From: Microvirga lupini
GTDB lineage: Bacteria; Pseudomonadota; Alphaproteobacteria; Rhizobiales; Beijerinckiaceae
Length of the DNA: 64,000 nucleotides
Direction: 5' to 3'
NCBI RefSeq assembly: GCF_014191055.1
Contig: NZ_JACHWB010000001.1
Span: 248,001 to 312,000 of the forward strand
In this document: positions 1 to 8,995 of the stretch, piece by piece
Layout: each line of letters opens with the position of its first letter
How positions within the stretch are numbered: position 1 is the first letter of the stretch
Program-made: the position numbers and the translations under genes
The notes under the pieces: generated by a model
What the model saw: the letters and a program-made list of their open reading frames with translations, nothing else
Told to the model about the DNA's origin: nothing
Databases searched by the model: none

Positions 1-1
1 C

Positions 2-949
2 AAGGCGGTTCCGGTCGACTGGTTCAAGGTCGTCTTCAATCCGTCCTTCCCCCTGCGCTATGCGCATATGGTCCTGGGTTGCTACCTGACGACCGCCTTC
101 GCGGTCGCCGGCATGTCGGCCTGGATGCTGCTGCGCCATCCACACGATGCGCCGGAGGCGAAGCTCGCCGGCTCACGGCGATCAATGTCCATGGCGCTAT
201 GGTTCGCCACCATCTTCGTGCCGGTCCAGATCCTTATCGGCGATCTTCATGGTCTCGGCGTGTTGAAATATCAGCCGACGAAGCTTGCGGCCATCGAGGG
301 CAACTGGGATCGCATGTCCAACATGCCGCTGCGTCTCTTCGCAATTCCGGACGAAGTGGCGGAGACGAACCATTACGAGATCGGCATTCCGAAGATCGGC
401 AGCTGGGTTCTCACTCACGCCTTCGACGGCGAAGTGCCGGGTCTCAAGGAAGTGCCGCCCGAGGATCGCCCGCCGGTCTGGCCCGTCTTCTTCTCGTTCC
501 GCATCATGGTGGCCATCGGCTTCGCGATGCTGGGGATAGGTCTCTGGAGCCTTTACCTGCGCTGGAAGGGCACCCTGTTCACCAACAGAACCTTTCTCAC
601 CGCAGCCATGATCATGACGCCCTCGGGCTTCGGCGCGGTGCTCTTCGGCTGGTTCACCGCCGAGATCGGCCGGCAGCCCTGGGTGGTTTACGGACACCTG
701 CGCACGGCGGACGCGGTCTCGCCCGTTTCGGCAGGCGCCGTCACCGCATCGCTTCTCACCTTCGTCGTCGTCTATGCCTTCGTGTTCGGCTTCGGCTCCT
801 ATTATCTCGCCAAGCTCCTGCGGCGCGGCCCCGATCCGATCGAGGACATTCGTGGCGATGATCTCGGCAAGAAGCCGAAGCGCCCGTTCTCCGTGCCGGA
901 CGAAGGCCTCGAAGGACGACCCGGCCACAAAGCCTTGCCCGTGCGATAG
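2..949 (+). CDS. cydA: Cytochrome bd (CIO-type) ubiquinol oxidase subunit I, 5'-truncated
   Basis: Subunit I of a cytochrome bd-type quinol oxidase, the inner-membrane terminal oxidase that reduces O2 with electrons from ubiquinol. The reading frame is open from base 2, so the gene begins outside the window. The visible part carries the family's QPTKLAAIEG segment, several transmembrane helices and the near-diagnostic GRQPWVVYGHLRTADAVSP stretch. The distance between these landmarks is short, which fits the short Q-loop, cyanide-insensitive (CIO) subgroup. It is followed 11 bases later by cydB on the same strand, so the two form an operon. The CIO assignment is from the family; the oxidase identity is clear from sequence. 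Confidence 0.95.
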   Translation, partial: KAVPVDWFKVVFNPSFPLRYAHMVLGCYLTTAFAVAGMSAWMLLRHPHDAPEAKLAGSRRSMSMALWFATIFVPVQILIGDLHGLGVLKYQPTKLAAIEGNWDRMSNMPLRLFAIPDEVAETNHYEIGIPKIGSWVLTHAFDGEVPGLKEVPPEDRPPVWPVFFSFRIMVAIGFAMLGIGLWSLYLRWKGTLFTNRTFLTAAMIMTPSGFGAVLFGWFTAEIGRQPWVVYGHLRTADAVSPVSAGAVTASLLTFVVVYAFVFGFGSYYLAKLLRRGPDPIEDIRGDDLGKKPKRPFSVPDEGLEGRPGHKALPVR

Positions 950-960
950 GAGACGGCACC

Positions 961-2010
961 ATGTTCGGCTTCGGAACGGAATATGAAGGACTGGCCTTCT
1001 GGCTGCCGCTGATCTGGTCGGGCCTCATCGCCGTTGCGGTGGCCATGTACGTGATCGTCGACGGCTTCGATCTCGGCGTCGGCATCCTGTTCAAGGCCGC
1101 GCACAACGAGAACTGGCGCGACCGCATGATGTTTTCGGTCGCGCCCATCTGGGACGGCAACGAGACCTGGCTCATCCTCGGCGGCGGCGGGCTCTTCGCC
1201 GTGTTCCACGTGGCCTATGCGGTTCTCATGCCGGCGCTCTACGTGCCGATCATTCTCATGCTCATCGCGCTGATCTTCCGCGGGGTGGCGTTCGAGTTCC
1301 GCTTCAAGGCGGAGCGTTCGAAATTCCTGTGGGACAACGCCTTCTTCTTCGGCTCCCTGCTCGCGACCTTCTTCCAGGGCATGGTGCTCGGCGCCTTCGT
1401 GCAGGGCTTTGCCAATGATGGCCGTCAGTTCACCGGCGGCACCTTCGACTTCCTCACACCCTTCAGCGTGCTCACCGGCATCAGCCTGATCGTCGGCTAT
1501 GCCCTGCTGGGCGCGACTTGGTGCGTGATGAAGACCACGGGTGAGCTGGAGATCTGGGCGCGGCGCATGGCGGTGCGCTTCCTTTTGCTCACCATCGTGG
1601 CCATGGCGGCGGTGTCGGTGTGGGTGCCGTTCCTCGGCCGCGCAATCGAGACGCGCTGGTTCACCTGGCCCAACATCGCCTTCCTGGCGCCGATCCCGCT
1701 GGTCACGGCCTATGTGGCCTACAGGCTCTTCCGCGACCTGGAGGAGGGGCGCCATTACCGCCCGTTTTTCCTAGCGATCGGCCTGTTCCTGCTCGGCTAT
1801 CTGGGGTTGGGCGTCAGCCTCTTTCCCTACAACGTGCCGCCGAACCTCACGATCTGGGATACGTCCAACACGGTCAGCTCGCAGCTCTTCGCCCTGGTGG
1901 GCTTTGCCATCGTGCTGCCGATCACCTTCGCCTACACGGCCTATGCCTATTGGGTCTTCCGCGGCAAGGTGGCGGAGGAGATCTCGGGCGGCGGTTACGG
2001 GTATCACTGA
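961..2010 (+). CDS. cydB: Cytochrome bd (CIO-type) ubiquinol oxidase subunit II
   Basis: Subunit II (349 aa) of the cytochrome bd oxidase, the membrane partner of CydA. The N-terminal motif YVIVDGFDLGVGILF, the WDGNETWLILGGGGLFAVF segment and the FQGMVLGAFVQGF helix are characteristic of CydB/CioB. About eight to nine hydrophobic helices are visible. The length is close to the CIO-type family (about 335 aa) and shorter than E. coli CydB (379 aa). The start is ATG, preceded by an AGGAGA-like ribosome site. The stop codon overlaps the start of the next small gene (TGATG), which implies translational coupling. Confidence 0.95.
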   Translation: MFGFGTEYEGLAFWLPLIWSGLIAVAVAMYVIVDGFDLGVGILFKAAHNENWRDRMMFSVAPIWDGNETWLILGGGGLFAVFHVAYAVLMPALYVPIILMLIALIFRGVAFEFRFKAERSKFLWDNAFFFGSLLATFFQGMVLGAFVQGFANDGRQFTGGTFDFLTPFSVLTGISLIVGYALLGATWCVMKTTGELEIWARRMAVRFLLLTIVAMAAVSVWVPFLGRAIETRWFTWPNIAFLAPIPLVTAYVAYRLFRDLEEGRHYRPFFLAIGLFLLGYLGLGVSLFPYNVPPNLTIWDTSNTVSSQLFALVGFAIVLPITFAYTAYAYWVFRGKVAEEISGGGYGYH

Positions 2011-2150
2011 TGCGGAGCGATCCGCATCGGGCTGAAGAGCGGCGCGGGAAGCGCCTGCTCTGGTTCGTCCTTCTCTACGTGGCGAGCCTCGCGATCTTCG
2101 CGGGGCTCGTCTACGGCCTGCGGGGCGTGGTGGCTGAGGTTTACCGATAG
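2010..2150 (+). CDS. DUF2474-like small third subunit of cytochrome bd oxidase
   Basis: A 46-residue protein whose ATG shares its first base with the cydB stop codon (TGATG). It has a basic, arginine-rich N-terminus (residues 1-15) followed by one transmembrane helix (about 16-40), the architecture of the single-helix subunits found with bd oxidases (CydX, CbdX, and DUF2474 in CIO operons). Those subunits stabilise the haem-containing core in characterised oxidases. Position, coupling and topology support the call; the family name is from memory. Its last ten bases overlap the 3' end of the convergent gene on the minus strand. Confidence 0.75.
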   Translation: MRSDPHRAEERRGKRLLWFVLLYVASLAIFAGLVYGLRGVVAEVYR

Positions 2151-3013
2151 GTGCCGATGAAGCCCTTGTCGGTCAGCACGACCCAGCGCGTGCCGCGGCG
2201 CTCGATCGCCTCGACCTTGCCGACGCCGGGAAGGATGCCGCCCGGCATGACCTCGTACAGGCGGCGGTTGCGGCTCTCGACGAGAGCCGCGCCATTGTAG
2301 ACCTCGCGCAGCACCCAGCCGTCCACCGGCTCGCTCTTCGCCGGCTTCGGCGCGGGCGCGTCCTCGCGGGCTGCAGCCTCGGTGACCGGCGCAGCCGCAG
2401 GAGTTGCCGCCGCGGCAGCGGCAGCGGGAGCCGGAGCGGCTGGCTTCGTGTTCAGGGCCGCCAGAGTCGTCATGATCTGGCTTTCCATCTTGTCCAGCCG
2501 TCCCTCAAGCGAGGAGAGTTTCTTGGCAGGCTCCTGAAGGCTGATCGTCAGCCGGTCGACCTTGTCGGTGAGCGTCGCCTGTTCCGACTTCGCGGCCGTG
2601 GACGCGGTGTGCTCGATCTCCCTGAAGGCCATGGCCGTGTTCCTGAGAGTTTCGAGGTCGCTGCTCAGGCGGGCCAGGATCTCCTGGCTGCGGGCAGTCT
2701 CTGCTTCCAGCTTCTCGATGGCCTCGCGGTTGGCGAGCGTGCCCATGTAGGAGGCGGACCAGCCGGCGCCGACCAGCAGAAGGGCGATGGCTGCCTGTGC
2801 GGCGAACCGGGAGGGCGCGGACCAGCGGCTGACGCCATCGGCCGCCTTCGCCTCGGAGGCCGGAAGCGCAGGCTTGGCGCTCTCACGGGCACTCCTGACG
2901 GCTTCGGCCAGGGCAGCGCTTGCCACGGAATCGATCTGAACGGCGCCATTGGACGACAGGCCGGTCTCTGCCTTGGCTTGGCTGCGATCCTGAAGACGTC
3001 TTTTGCTGTCCAT
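2141..3013 (-). CDS. Membrane-anchored coiled-coil protein of unknown function
   Basis: A 290-aa protein I cannot assign to a named family. Visible parts in order: a polar cytoplasmic N-terminus (1-70), one transmembrane helix (about 73-92), a heptad-rich coiled coil (about 96-182), an alanine/proline-rich linker (about 190-228) and a compact C-terminal domain (about 230-290) starting DGWVLREVYNGAALVES. The layout suggests a periplasmic C-terminal domain held off the membrane by a coiled coil, as in envelope scaffolds. The C-terminal domain looks conserved, since it is composed quite differently from the low-complexity linker. It stands alone and converges on the cyd operon with a 10-base overlap. 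Confidence 0.75.
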   Translation of the reverse strand: MDSKRRLQDRSQAKAETGLSSNGAVQIDSVASAALAEAVRSARESAKPALPASEAKAADGVSRWSAPSRFAAQAAIALLLVGAGWSASYMGTLANREAIEKLEAETARSQEILARLSSDLETLRNTAMAFREIEHTASTAAKSEQATLTDKVDRLTISLQEPAKKLSSLEGRLDKMESQIMTTLAALNTKPAAPAPAAAAAAATPAAAPVTEAAAREDAPAPKPAKSEPVDGWVLREVYNGAALVESRNRRLYEVMPGGILPGVGKVEAIERRGTRWVVLTDKGFIGTYR

Positions 3014-3418
3014 AATGCGACCTCATTTGCAGGTCACAGACGATTAACCATGAATGTTTACCAAAGCGTTATGGTTGAGGTTATTGGCTGCATCGCAACC
3101 CTCTCCGAATAAAGAGGGGAGGTAACTTTGCGCACATTGATGAAGATCTATTAAGAACTTTTTATTGACATAGTTACATATAATAGGGTTACAACAGGTG
3201 GCGTAACGGAAAGCGACACCTTAGGGGCACTTCAATACCCATAAGAGTACTGCCAACATGGGCCCTCAGGCCTAACTATGAAGAGATACTCTTGTGGGGC
3301 CAAAACCCCGATATGGCAGCCATCGCCAAATGGCCACAGCTATGCTAGGTAATAACCTTGCGTAGCAGCACTGCAATCAAGCTGGCGCCGGGAACACCTG
3401 CGCTGATGGAAAGACAAC
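3014..3418. other. AT-rich intergenic region upstream of the type I exporter
   Basis: About 400 bases without a convincing gene, separating the divergent coiled-coil gene and the exporter operon. Bases 3120-3200 are much richer in A/T than the surroundings and contain TTGACA at 3165-3170. There is no good -10 at 16-18 bases; TATAAT at 3179-3184 is too close. Short GTTAC/GTAAC words recur at 3122, 3174, 3189 and 3203. This is probably the promoter and leader of the exporter operon, but no start site can be fixed. Confidence 0.4.
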
Positions 3419-5188
3419 ATGAAGCAGGCATCGAGAAATCGGGAAGAGAGCACAGAGGTCCAGGACGCTCTGAAGTCCTGCCTTCCCTCATTCACGGGAG
3501 TTGCCGTCTTTTCGGCGGTGGTCAACCTTCTGGCTCTGACGGGCTCCATCTACATGCTCCAGGTCTATGACCGGGTGCTGTCGAGCCGAAGCATTCCCAC
3601 TCTGATCGGTCTTTCGCTGATCACCCTTGCCGCTTATGCCCTGTCGGGCAGTCTCGACATGATCCGCGGCCGGATGCTGGCGCGCATCGGTGCCCGCTTC
3701 GACGAGCTGCTGTCGCACCGTGTCTTCGATCTCGTGGCCACGATGCCGCTCAAGGGCGCCAAGCAGGCCGAGAGCATGCAGCCGATCCGCGACCTCGACA
3801 CGATCCGCGGCTTCCTCTCGAGCCTGGGTCCCACGGCCCTGTTCGACATGCCCTTCATGCCGATCTTCCTCATCGGCTGCTTCATGATCCACCCGGGCAT
3901 CGGCGTCATGTCGGTGGTCGGCGGCGTGGTCATCATCATCCTGACCCTCTACACGGACGCCAAGAGCAAGGGCCCGTCCTATGAGGTGACCAAGAGCGGC
4001 GCCGAGCGTCACGCCATCGCGGAGACCAGCCGCCGCAACGCCGAGGCCATCCGCGCCAACGGCATGCTGGGCTTCCTGGCCAAGCGCTATGACGAGGTCC
4101 ATGTCCGCCACGTCAACGACGGCCTGATGGCCAGCGAATCGTCTGCCGGCATCAGCGCCTTCGCCAAGGTGTTCCGCATGGTCCTGCAATCGGCCATTCT
4201 GGGTCTGGGCGCCTATTACGTGATCCAGGGGCAGATGTCGGGCGGTCTCATGATCGCAGGCTCGATCCTGATGTCCCGCGCTCTGGCCCCCATCGAAATC
4301 GCCGTGGCGCACTGGAAGGGCTTCACCGCCTCCCGCCAAGCCTATCGCCGCCTCCAGCACATCATGTCGATCGTCCCGGCCCAGGGCCAGCGCATGCCGC
4401 TGCCGGCCCCCAAGTCGAACCTCACGGTCGAGGAGGTCTATATCGGCGCTCCGGGAGCTTCGCTGCCGATTGTCCAGGCTGCCTCTCTCCAGCTTCAGGC
4501 CGGTCAGGGCCTCGGCCTCATCGGTCCCAGCGCGTCGGGCAAGTCGACGCTCGCCCGTGCCCTCGTGGGCGTGTGGCCGACCATGCGTGGCGAGATCCGC
4601 CTCGACGGCGCGGCCCTTGACCAGTGGGAGCCGGATCCGCTCGGCCGCAACATCGGCTACCTGCCGCAGGATGTGGAGCTGTTCGAAGGCACCATTGCCG
4701 AGAACATCGCCCGCTTCCAGCCGGACGCGAAGCCGGACGACGTCATCGCCGCGGCCCAGACGGCGGGTGCGCACGAGCTCGTCCTCAACCTGCCCGACGG
4801 CTACGACACCCGCATCGGCGAAGGCGGAGCCTCCCTTTCGGGCGGTCAGCGCCAGCGCGTGGCGCTCGCCCGCGCCCTCTACGGCAACCCGTTCCTGGTC
4901 GTGCTCGATGAGCCGAATGCCAGCCTCGACGGCGCCGGCGACGAGGCCCTGAACCAAGCCATTCTGGCGGTGCGCAAGCGCGGCGGCATCGTGGTCGTCA
5001 TCACGCACCGCCCGGCCGCCCTCGGACAGGTCGATCAGGTCGCCATCATGGAAGAGGGCCGGATCAAGGCCGTGGGTCCGCGGGACGAGGTCCTGCAATC
5101 CGTCATGAAACGCAATGCGGCGCCGGCTCCGGTGCGCCCGCAGCAGGCGCCGGCCGCCCAGGCTGCTAACCTGCGAGAGGTTGGTTAA
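3419..5188 (+). CDS. Type I secretion system permease/ATPase (PrtD family)
   Basis: Inner-membrane ABC exporter (589 aa) that powers one-step export of a protein substrate through a type I system. An N-terminal membrane domain (about residues 25-320) is followed by an ATPase domain with Walker A GPSASGKST, signature [15 protein letters not shown], Walker B VVLDEPNASLD and H-loop ITHRP. There is no N-terminal C39 peptidase domain, which matches the PrtD/AprD group exporting RTX proteases, lipases or similar C-terminal-signal substrates. The stop TAA is immediately followed by the ATG of the adaptor. No outer-membrane TolC-like gene and no RTX substrate lie nearby, so those must be elsewhere. 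Confidence 0.92.
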   Translation: MKQASRNREESTEVQDALKSCLPSFTGVAVFSAVVNLLALTGSIYMLQVYDRVLSSRSIPTLIGLSLITLAAYALSGSLDMIRGRMLARIGARFDELLSHRVFDLVATMPLKGAKQAESMQPIRDLDTIRGFLSSLGPTALFDMPFMPIFLIGCFMIHPGIGVMSVVGGVVIIILTLYTDAKSKGPSYEVTKSGAERHAIAETSRRNAEAIRANGMLGFLAKRYDEVHVRHVNDGLMASESSAGISAFAKVFRMVLQSAILGLGAYYVIQGQMSGGLMIAGSILMSRALAPIEIAVAHWKGFTASRQAYRRLQHIMSIVPAQGQRMPLPAPKSNLTVEEVYIGAPGASLPIVQAASLQLQAGQGLGLIGPSASGKSTLARALVGVWPTMRGEIRLDGAALDQWEPDPLGRNIGYLPQDVELFEGTIAENIARFQPDAKPDDVIAAAQTAGAHELVLNLPDGYDTRIGEGGASLSGGQRQRVALARALYGNPFLVVLDEPNASLDGAGDEALNQAILAVRKRGGIVVVITHRPAALGQVDQVAIMEEGRIKAVGPRDEVLQSVMKRNAAPAPVRPQQAPAAQAANLREVG

Positions 5189-6514
5189 ATGTTGGTCATT
5201 CAAGCTCCTCAGAAGAAGCCGTCCACGCATCAGCGGATTCTGCGCCAGTCCACCATCGGCGGCATGGCCCTGATCGCCCTGTTCGGCGGCACGATCGGCC
5301 TGTGGGCGGCCACCTCGACTCTGTCCGGCGCGGTCGTCGCCGGCGGTCAGTTCGTGGTCGATACCAGCGTCAAGAAGATCCAGCATTCGACCGGCGGCAT
5401 CGTCGGTGAGCTGAAGGTCAAGGAGGGCGACCGGGTCGCCGCGGGTGATCTCCTGGTCCGCCTCGACGAAACTGTGACCCGCGCCAATATGCAGGTCGTG
5501 TCGAAGCAGCTCGATGAGTATCTCGGCCGTCAGGCCCGCCTGGAGGCGGAGCGCGATGGTTCTGCCGAGATCCAGATGCCGGTCGAGTTCGCGAGCCGCC
5601 TCAACGACCCGGCCGTTCGGAAGATCATGTCGTCCGAGCAGACCCTGTTCACGGCGCGCCGCGCCTCGCGGGAGGCGCAGAAGGATCAGCTCAGGAAGCG
5701 TATCACCCAATCCCGGGACGAGATTGTGGGATTGAAGGCCCAGCAGCAGGCCAAGACCCGCGAGGCCGAGCTGATCGTGGACGAGTTGAAGGGCGTCCGT
5801 GACCTCTACCAGCGGAACTTGGTTCCGATCACGCGCCTCAATGCTCTCGAGCGCGATGCCGCGAGTATCGAGGGCCAGCGCGGCCAGCTCATCGCTGCCG
5901 TCGCCCAGGCTGAGAGCCGGATTGCCGAAACCGAGTTCCAGATCATCCAGATCGACGAGCAGATGCTCGCCGAGGCTGTTCAGGAACTACGCGAGATCCA
6001 GGGCAAGGTTGCGGAATATACGGAGCGTCGCGTGGCCGCCGAGGACCAGCTCAAGCGCATCGACATCCGGGCGCCCCAGGACGGCTATGTCCACCAGCTC
6101 AACGTCCACACCATCGGCGGCGTGATCTCGCCTGCCGAGCCGGTGATGAACATCGTTCCGGTGAACGACAAGCTCGAGCTCGAAGCCAAGGTTCTCCCCC
6201 ACGAGATCGATCAGGTGAAGCTCGGCCAGAAGGCGACCGTGAAGGTCCATGCCGCCAACGCGCGCATGATTCCGGATCTGCACGGCTCGGTCAGCCGCAT
6301 TTCGGCGGACGTGTCGCGGGATCAGCAGACCGGCACGACCTTCTACACCATCCGGGTCGAGCTTCCGCAGAACGAACTCAAGAAGCTCGAAAACCTGCAC
6401 CTCATCGCCGGCATGCAGGCGGAGGTCTTCGTCGAGGTGAACCAGCGCACCCCGTTCGAATACTTCTTCAAGCCCATGCAGGAGCAGATCGCCCGCGCCT
6501 TCCGCGAGCACTGA
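5189..6514 (+). CDS. HlyD-family type I secretion periplasmic adaptor (PrtE-like)
   Basis: Membrane-fusion protein (441 aa) linking the ABC exporter to an outer-membrane channel. It has a short cytoplasmic N-terminus, one transmembrane helix (about 25-45), a lipoyl half-motif (VKKIQHSTGGIVGELKVKEG), a long coiled-coil hairpin (about 110-290) and the second lipoyl half plus beta-barrel (RIDIRAPQDGYVHQLNVHT onward). The length matches the HlyD/PrtE family. It starts on the base after the preceding stop codon, so the two genes are cotranscribed. A strong rho-independent terminator follows the stop. Confidence 0.92.
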   Translation: MLVIQAPQKKPSTHQRILRQSTIGGMALIALFGGTIGLWAATSTLSGAVVAGGQFVVDTSVKKIQHSTGGIVGELKVKEGDRVAAGDLLVRLDETVTRANMQVVSKQLDEYLGRQARLEAERDGSAEIQMPVEFASRLNDPAVRKIMSSEQTLFTARRASREAQKDQLRKRITQSRDEIVGLKAQQQAKTREAELIVDELKGVRDLYQRNLVPITRLNALERDAASIEGQRGQLIAAVAQAESRIAETEFQIIQIDEQMLAEAVQELREIQGKVAEYTERRVAAEDQLKRIDIRAPQDGYVHQLNVHTIGGVISPAEPVMNIVPVNDKLELEAKVLPHEIDQVKLGQKATVKVHAANARMIPDLHGSVSRISADVSRDQQTGTTFYTIRVELPQNELKKLENLHLIAGMQAEVFVEVNQRTPFEYFFKPMQEQIARAFREH

Positions 6515-6537
6515 TCGTCCTGCTGTTACATCATGAG

Positions 6538-6574
6538 CCGCGGCCGGACCTGATGGGTCCGGCCGCGGTTTTTT
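6538..6574 (+). terminator. Rho-independent terminator of the exporter operon
   Basis: A perfect 13-bp G/C-rich stem (CCGCGGCCGGACC at 6538-6550 pairing with 6556-6568), a 5-base loop and six T residues (6569-6574), 24 bases after the adaptor stop codon. Confidence 0.93.
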
Positions 6575-6760
6575 GTTGGAAGTTCAGGCTGAAACCGCCC
6601 CAAGCTCGGCCCAAGTCTGGAAAGTTCCGCCCAAGAACCCATAACAGGGGCGAAAGCCGCATCCCCGTGGCTCTCCGTCGGAGGCCGATTTCGAAGGCTC
6701 CCCCCAAAGCCGGGCCTCCCCTTCGATGATGGTGCTGGTTTTCTTGAGGAACTGAGTGTT

Positions 6761-8995
6761 TTGAGGATCATCTTCCGCTTTGGCGGCATCGCATTGCTGG
6801 TGGCGGCCATCGTCATCCTGGCGGTGCTGCCCTTTGCGACATCCTTCGTGGAACAATGGTCGCGCCGCGATGTCGAGCTGCGGTCCCGTCTGGTGTTCAA
6901 CTCCGTGCGTGATCAGGTCACGGGCCTTCTTGCCCGCAACGATACCCAGCAGGTGGCAGGCCTCTTCGAGCGGATCGCCTCCGACGAGCGTGTGCTCGCC
7001 ATCGGCTATTGCGACGGACAGGAGCTGCGCTTCCCGACGGCCAATATGCCCAAATCCTTCTCCTGCGCGGAGGCGGCCCGCTCCGACTCGGAGAGCTTCT
7101 CCACCGTCAGGAACCAGGATCACAACATCCTGGTCAGCTCGTTTCCCCTGAATGCCGGCGGACGGGTAGGGCACCTCGTGGTCCTGCACGATCTGAGCTA
7201 TGCCGAGCAACGGGGCGGGGAGGCGAGAAACTACCTTTTCCTGGCCTTGGCCGGCGTGGCCTTCGGGGCGGCGGCCCTTGCCGCCATGATCGCCGCCCTC
7301 ATCATGCGGCGATGGCTTGCCTCCATCCGGCAGGCGCTGGAGAGCGCCCGCGCGGGCAATGCCCAGTCGACCGTGGAGGAGAACATCATCCCGCTGGGCA
7401 AGGAAATCCGCGACGTTCTTCAGGAGCTGGAGGCTTCCCGAAGGACCATCGATGCCGCCCATACCGATTGGAGCCCGGATACGTTGCGGGCGGCGCTCGC
7501 CAACGAGCTGTCCGGCTCCGAGGTCATCGTGGTGTCGAACCGCGAGCCCTACATCCACAATCGCACCGAGGCCGGGGAGATCTCCCTGCAGATTCCCGCA
7601 AGCGGCCTCGTCTCGGCCCTGGAGCCGGTGGTGCGTGCCTGCGGCGGCACCTGGGTGGCCCATGGCAGCGGCACGGCGGACCGGGACACGGTCGACGCCA
7701 ACGACCGGGTGCCCGTGCCGCCAAATCACCCGTCCTACACCCTGCGTCGGGTCTGGCTGTCGGACGAGGAGCAGGACGGCTATTATTACGGCGCCGCCAA
7801 TGAGGGTCTCTGGCCGCTCTGCCACATCGCCTTCGTCCGGCCGATCTTCCGGGAGTCCGACTGGCAGCTCTACCGCTCGGTCAACGAGAAGTTCGCCGAG
7901 GCGATCGTGGCCGAGGCCAAGCGCGAGGATCCGATCATCCTAGTGCAGGATTACCATTTCGCCCTGTTGCCGCGCATGATCCGGGACCGGCTGCCCAATG
8001 CCACCATCGTGACCTTCTGGCATATCCCCTGGCCCAATGCCGAGACCTTCGGAATCTGTCCGTGGCGCGAGGAAATCATCGATGGGCTGCTCGGCTCGTC
8101 GATCCTCGGCTTCCACACCCAGGCACACTGCAACAACTTCCTGGACTCGGTAGATTCCTTCGTGGAAAGCCGCATCGACCGAGAGAGAGATTCGGTGTTC
8201 TTCGGCGGCGAAGAAACCCTGATCCGCCCCTATCCAATTTCCATCGAATGGCCGCCGACCGCCATGGAAGGCCAGAAGCCGGTCGAGGAATGCCGCCGCA
8301 TCGTGCGCGAGCGCTTAAGCGTGTCGCCGGATATGCGGATCGGCGTGGGCATCGAGCGGTTCGATTACACCAAGGGCATCATCGACCGCATGCAGGCCAT
8401 CGACACGCTGTTGACCGAGCATCCTGAATGGCATGGGAACTTCTCCTTCATCCAGGTTGCTGCGCCGACCCGCAGCAAGCTGGCGAATTACCGGCTGCTG
8501 CAGGAAGAGGCGGAGGCGCTCGCCCGCGACATCAACGAGCGCCATGGCGGCAATGGATATGAGCCGATCAAGCTCCTCATCCGCCACCATGAGCCCGACG
8601 AGGTGTTCGAGCTGTTCCGCGCGGCGGATCTCTGCATCGTGTCGAGCCTGCACGACGGCATGAATCTGGTGGCCAAGGAGTTCGTGGCCGCCCGCGACGA
8701 CGAGCAGGGCGTGCTCATTCTCTCGGCCTTCGCCGGCGCCTCCCGCGAATTGTCGGAGGCGCTGATCGTCAATCCCTACAATGCCCATGCCATGGGGCAG
8801 GCCATCAACCGCGCCTTGACCATGCCCGAGCCCGAGCAGCGCGAGCGCATGCGGTTGATGCGCGATCAGGTCAAGGAACGCAACGTCTATCGCTGGGCCG
8901 GGCAGATGCTGCTCTCGGCCTCCCGACTGCGCAAACAGCAGCGGATCCGGCAGCTGATCGCCCGGGGCCGCAGGCGGGCGGCGGCCAATGCGTGA
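6761..8995 (+). CDS. otsA: Membrane-anchored GT20 trehalose-6-phosphate synthase with sensor-like N-terminus
   Basis: GT20 glycosyltransferase, most likely making trehalose 6-phosphate from UDP-glucose and glucose 6-phosphate. The GT20 part starts near residue 247 ([15 protein letters not shown]) and contains [38 protein letters not shown] and [18 protein letters not shown], all in family order. Unlike E. coli OtsA (about 474 aa) it has about 240 extra N-terminal residues: a transmembrane helix (5-28), a probable periplasmic domain (30-155), a second helix (about 160-185) and a HAMP-like cytoplasmic linker. The start is TTG with GAGGA ten bases upstream; no in-frame ATG lies close by. The adjacent otsB supports trehalose; a glucosylglycerol-phosphate synthase role cannot be excluded. 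Confidence 0.82.
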   Translation: MRIIFRFGGIALLVAAIVILAVLPFATSFVEQWSRRDVELRSRLVFNSVRDQVTGLLARNDTQQVAGLFERIASDERVLAIGYCDGQELRFPTANMPKSFSCAEAARSDSESFSTVRNQDHNILVSSFPLNAGGRVGHLVVLHDLSYAEQRGGEARNYLFLALAGVAFGAAALAAMIAALIMRRWLASIRQALESARAGNAQSTVEENIIPLGKEIRDVLQELEASRRTIDAAHTDWSPDTLRAALANELSGSEVIVVSNREPYIHNRTEAGEISLQIPASGLVSALEPVVRACGGTWVAHGSGTADRDTVDANDRVPVPPNHPSYTLRRVWLSDEEQDGYYYGAANEGLWPLCHIAFVRPIFRESDWQLYRSVNEKFAEAIVAEAKREDPIILVQDYHFALLPRMIRDRLPNATIVTFWHIPWPNAETFGICPWREEIIDGLLGSSILGFHTQAHCNNFLDSVDSFVESRIDRERDSVFFGGEETLIRPYPISIEWPPTAMEGQKPVEECRRIVRERLSVSPDMRIGVGIERFDYTKGIIDRMQAIDTLLTEHPEWHGNFSFIQVAAPTRSKLANYRLLQEEAEALARDINERHGGNGYEPIKLLIRHHEPDEVFELFRAADLCIVSSLHDGMNLVAKEFVAARDDEQGVLILSAFAGASRELSEALIVNPYNAHAMGQAINRALTMPEPEQRERMRLMRDQVKERNVYRWAGQMLLSASRLRKQQRIRQLIARGRRRAAANA

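Noticed and set aside
3488..5710. 740-codon minus-strand frame opposite the type I exporter
   Set aside because: Long only because GC-rich antisense frames lack stop codons; the plus strand carries unmistakable ABC transporter motifs, and the antisense product is His/Asp/Arg-rich without domains.
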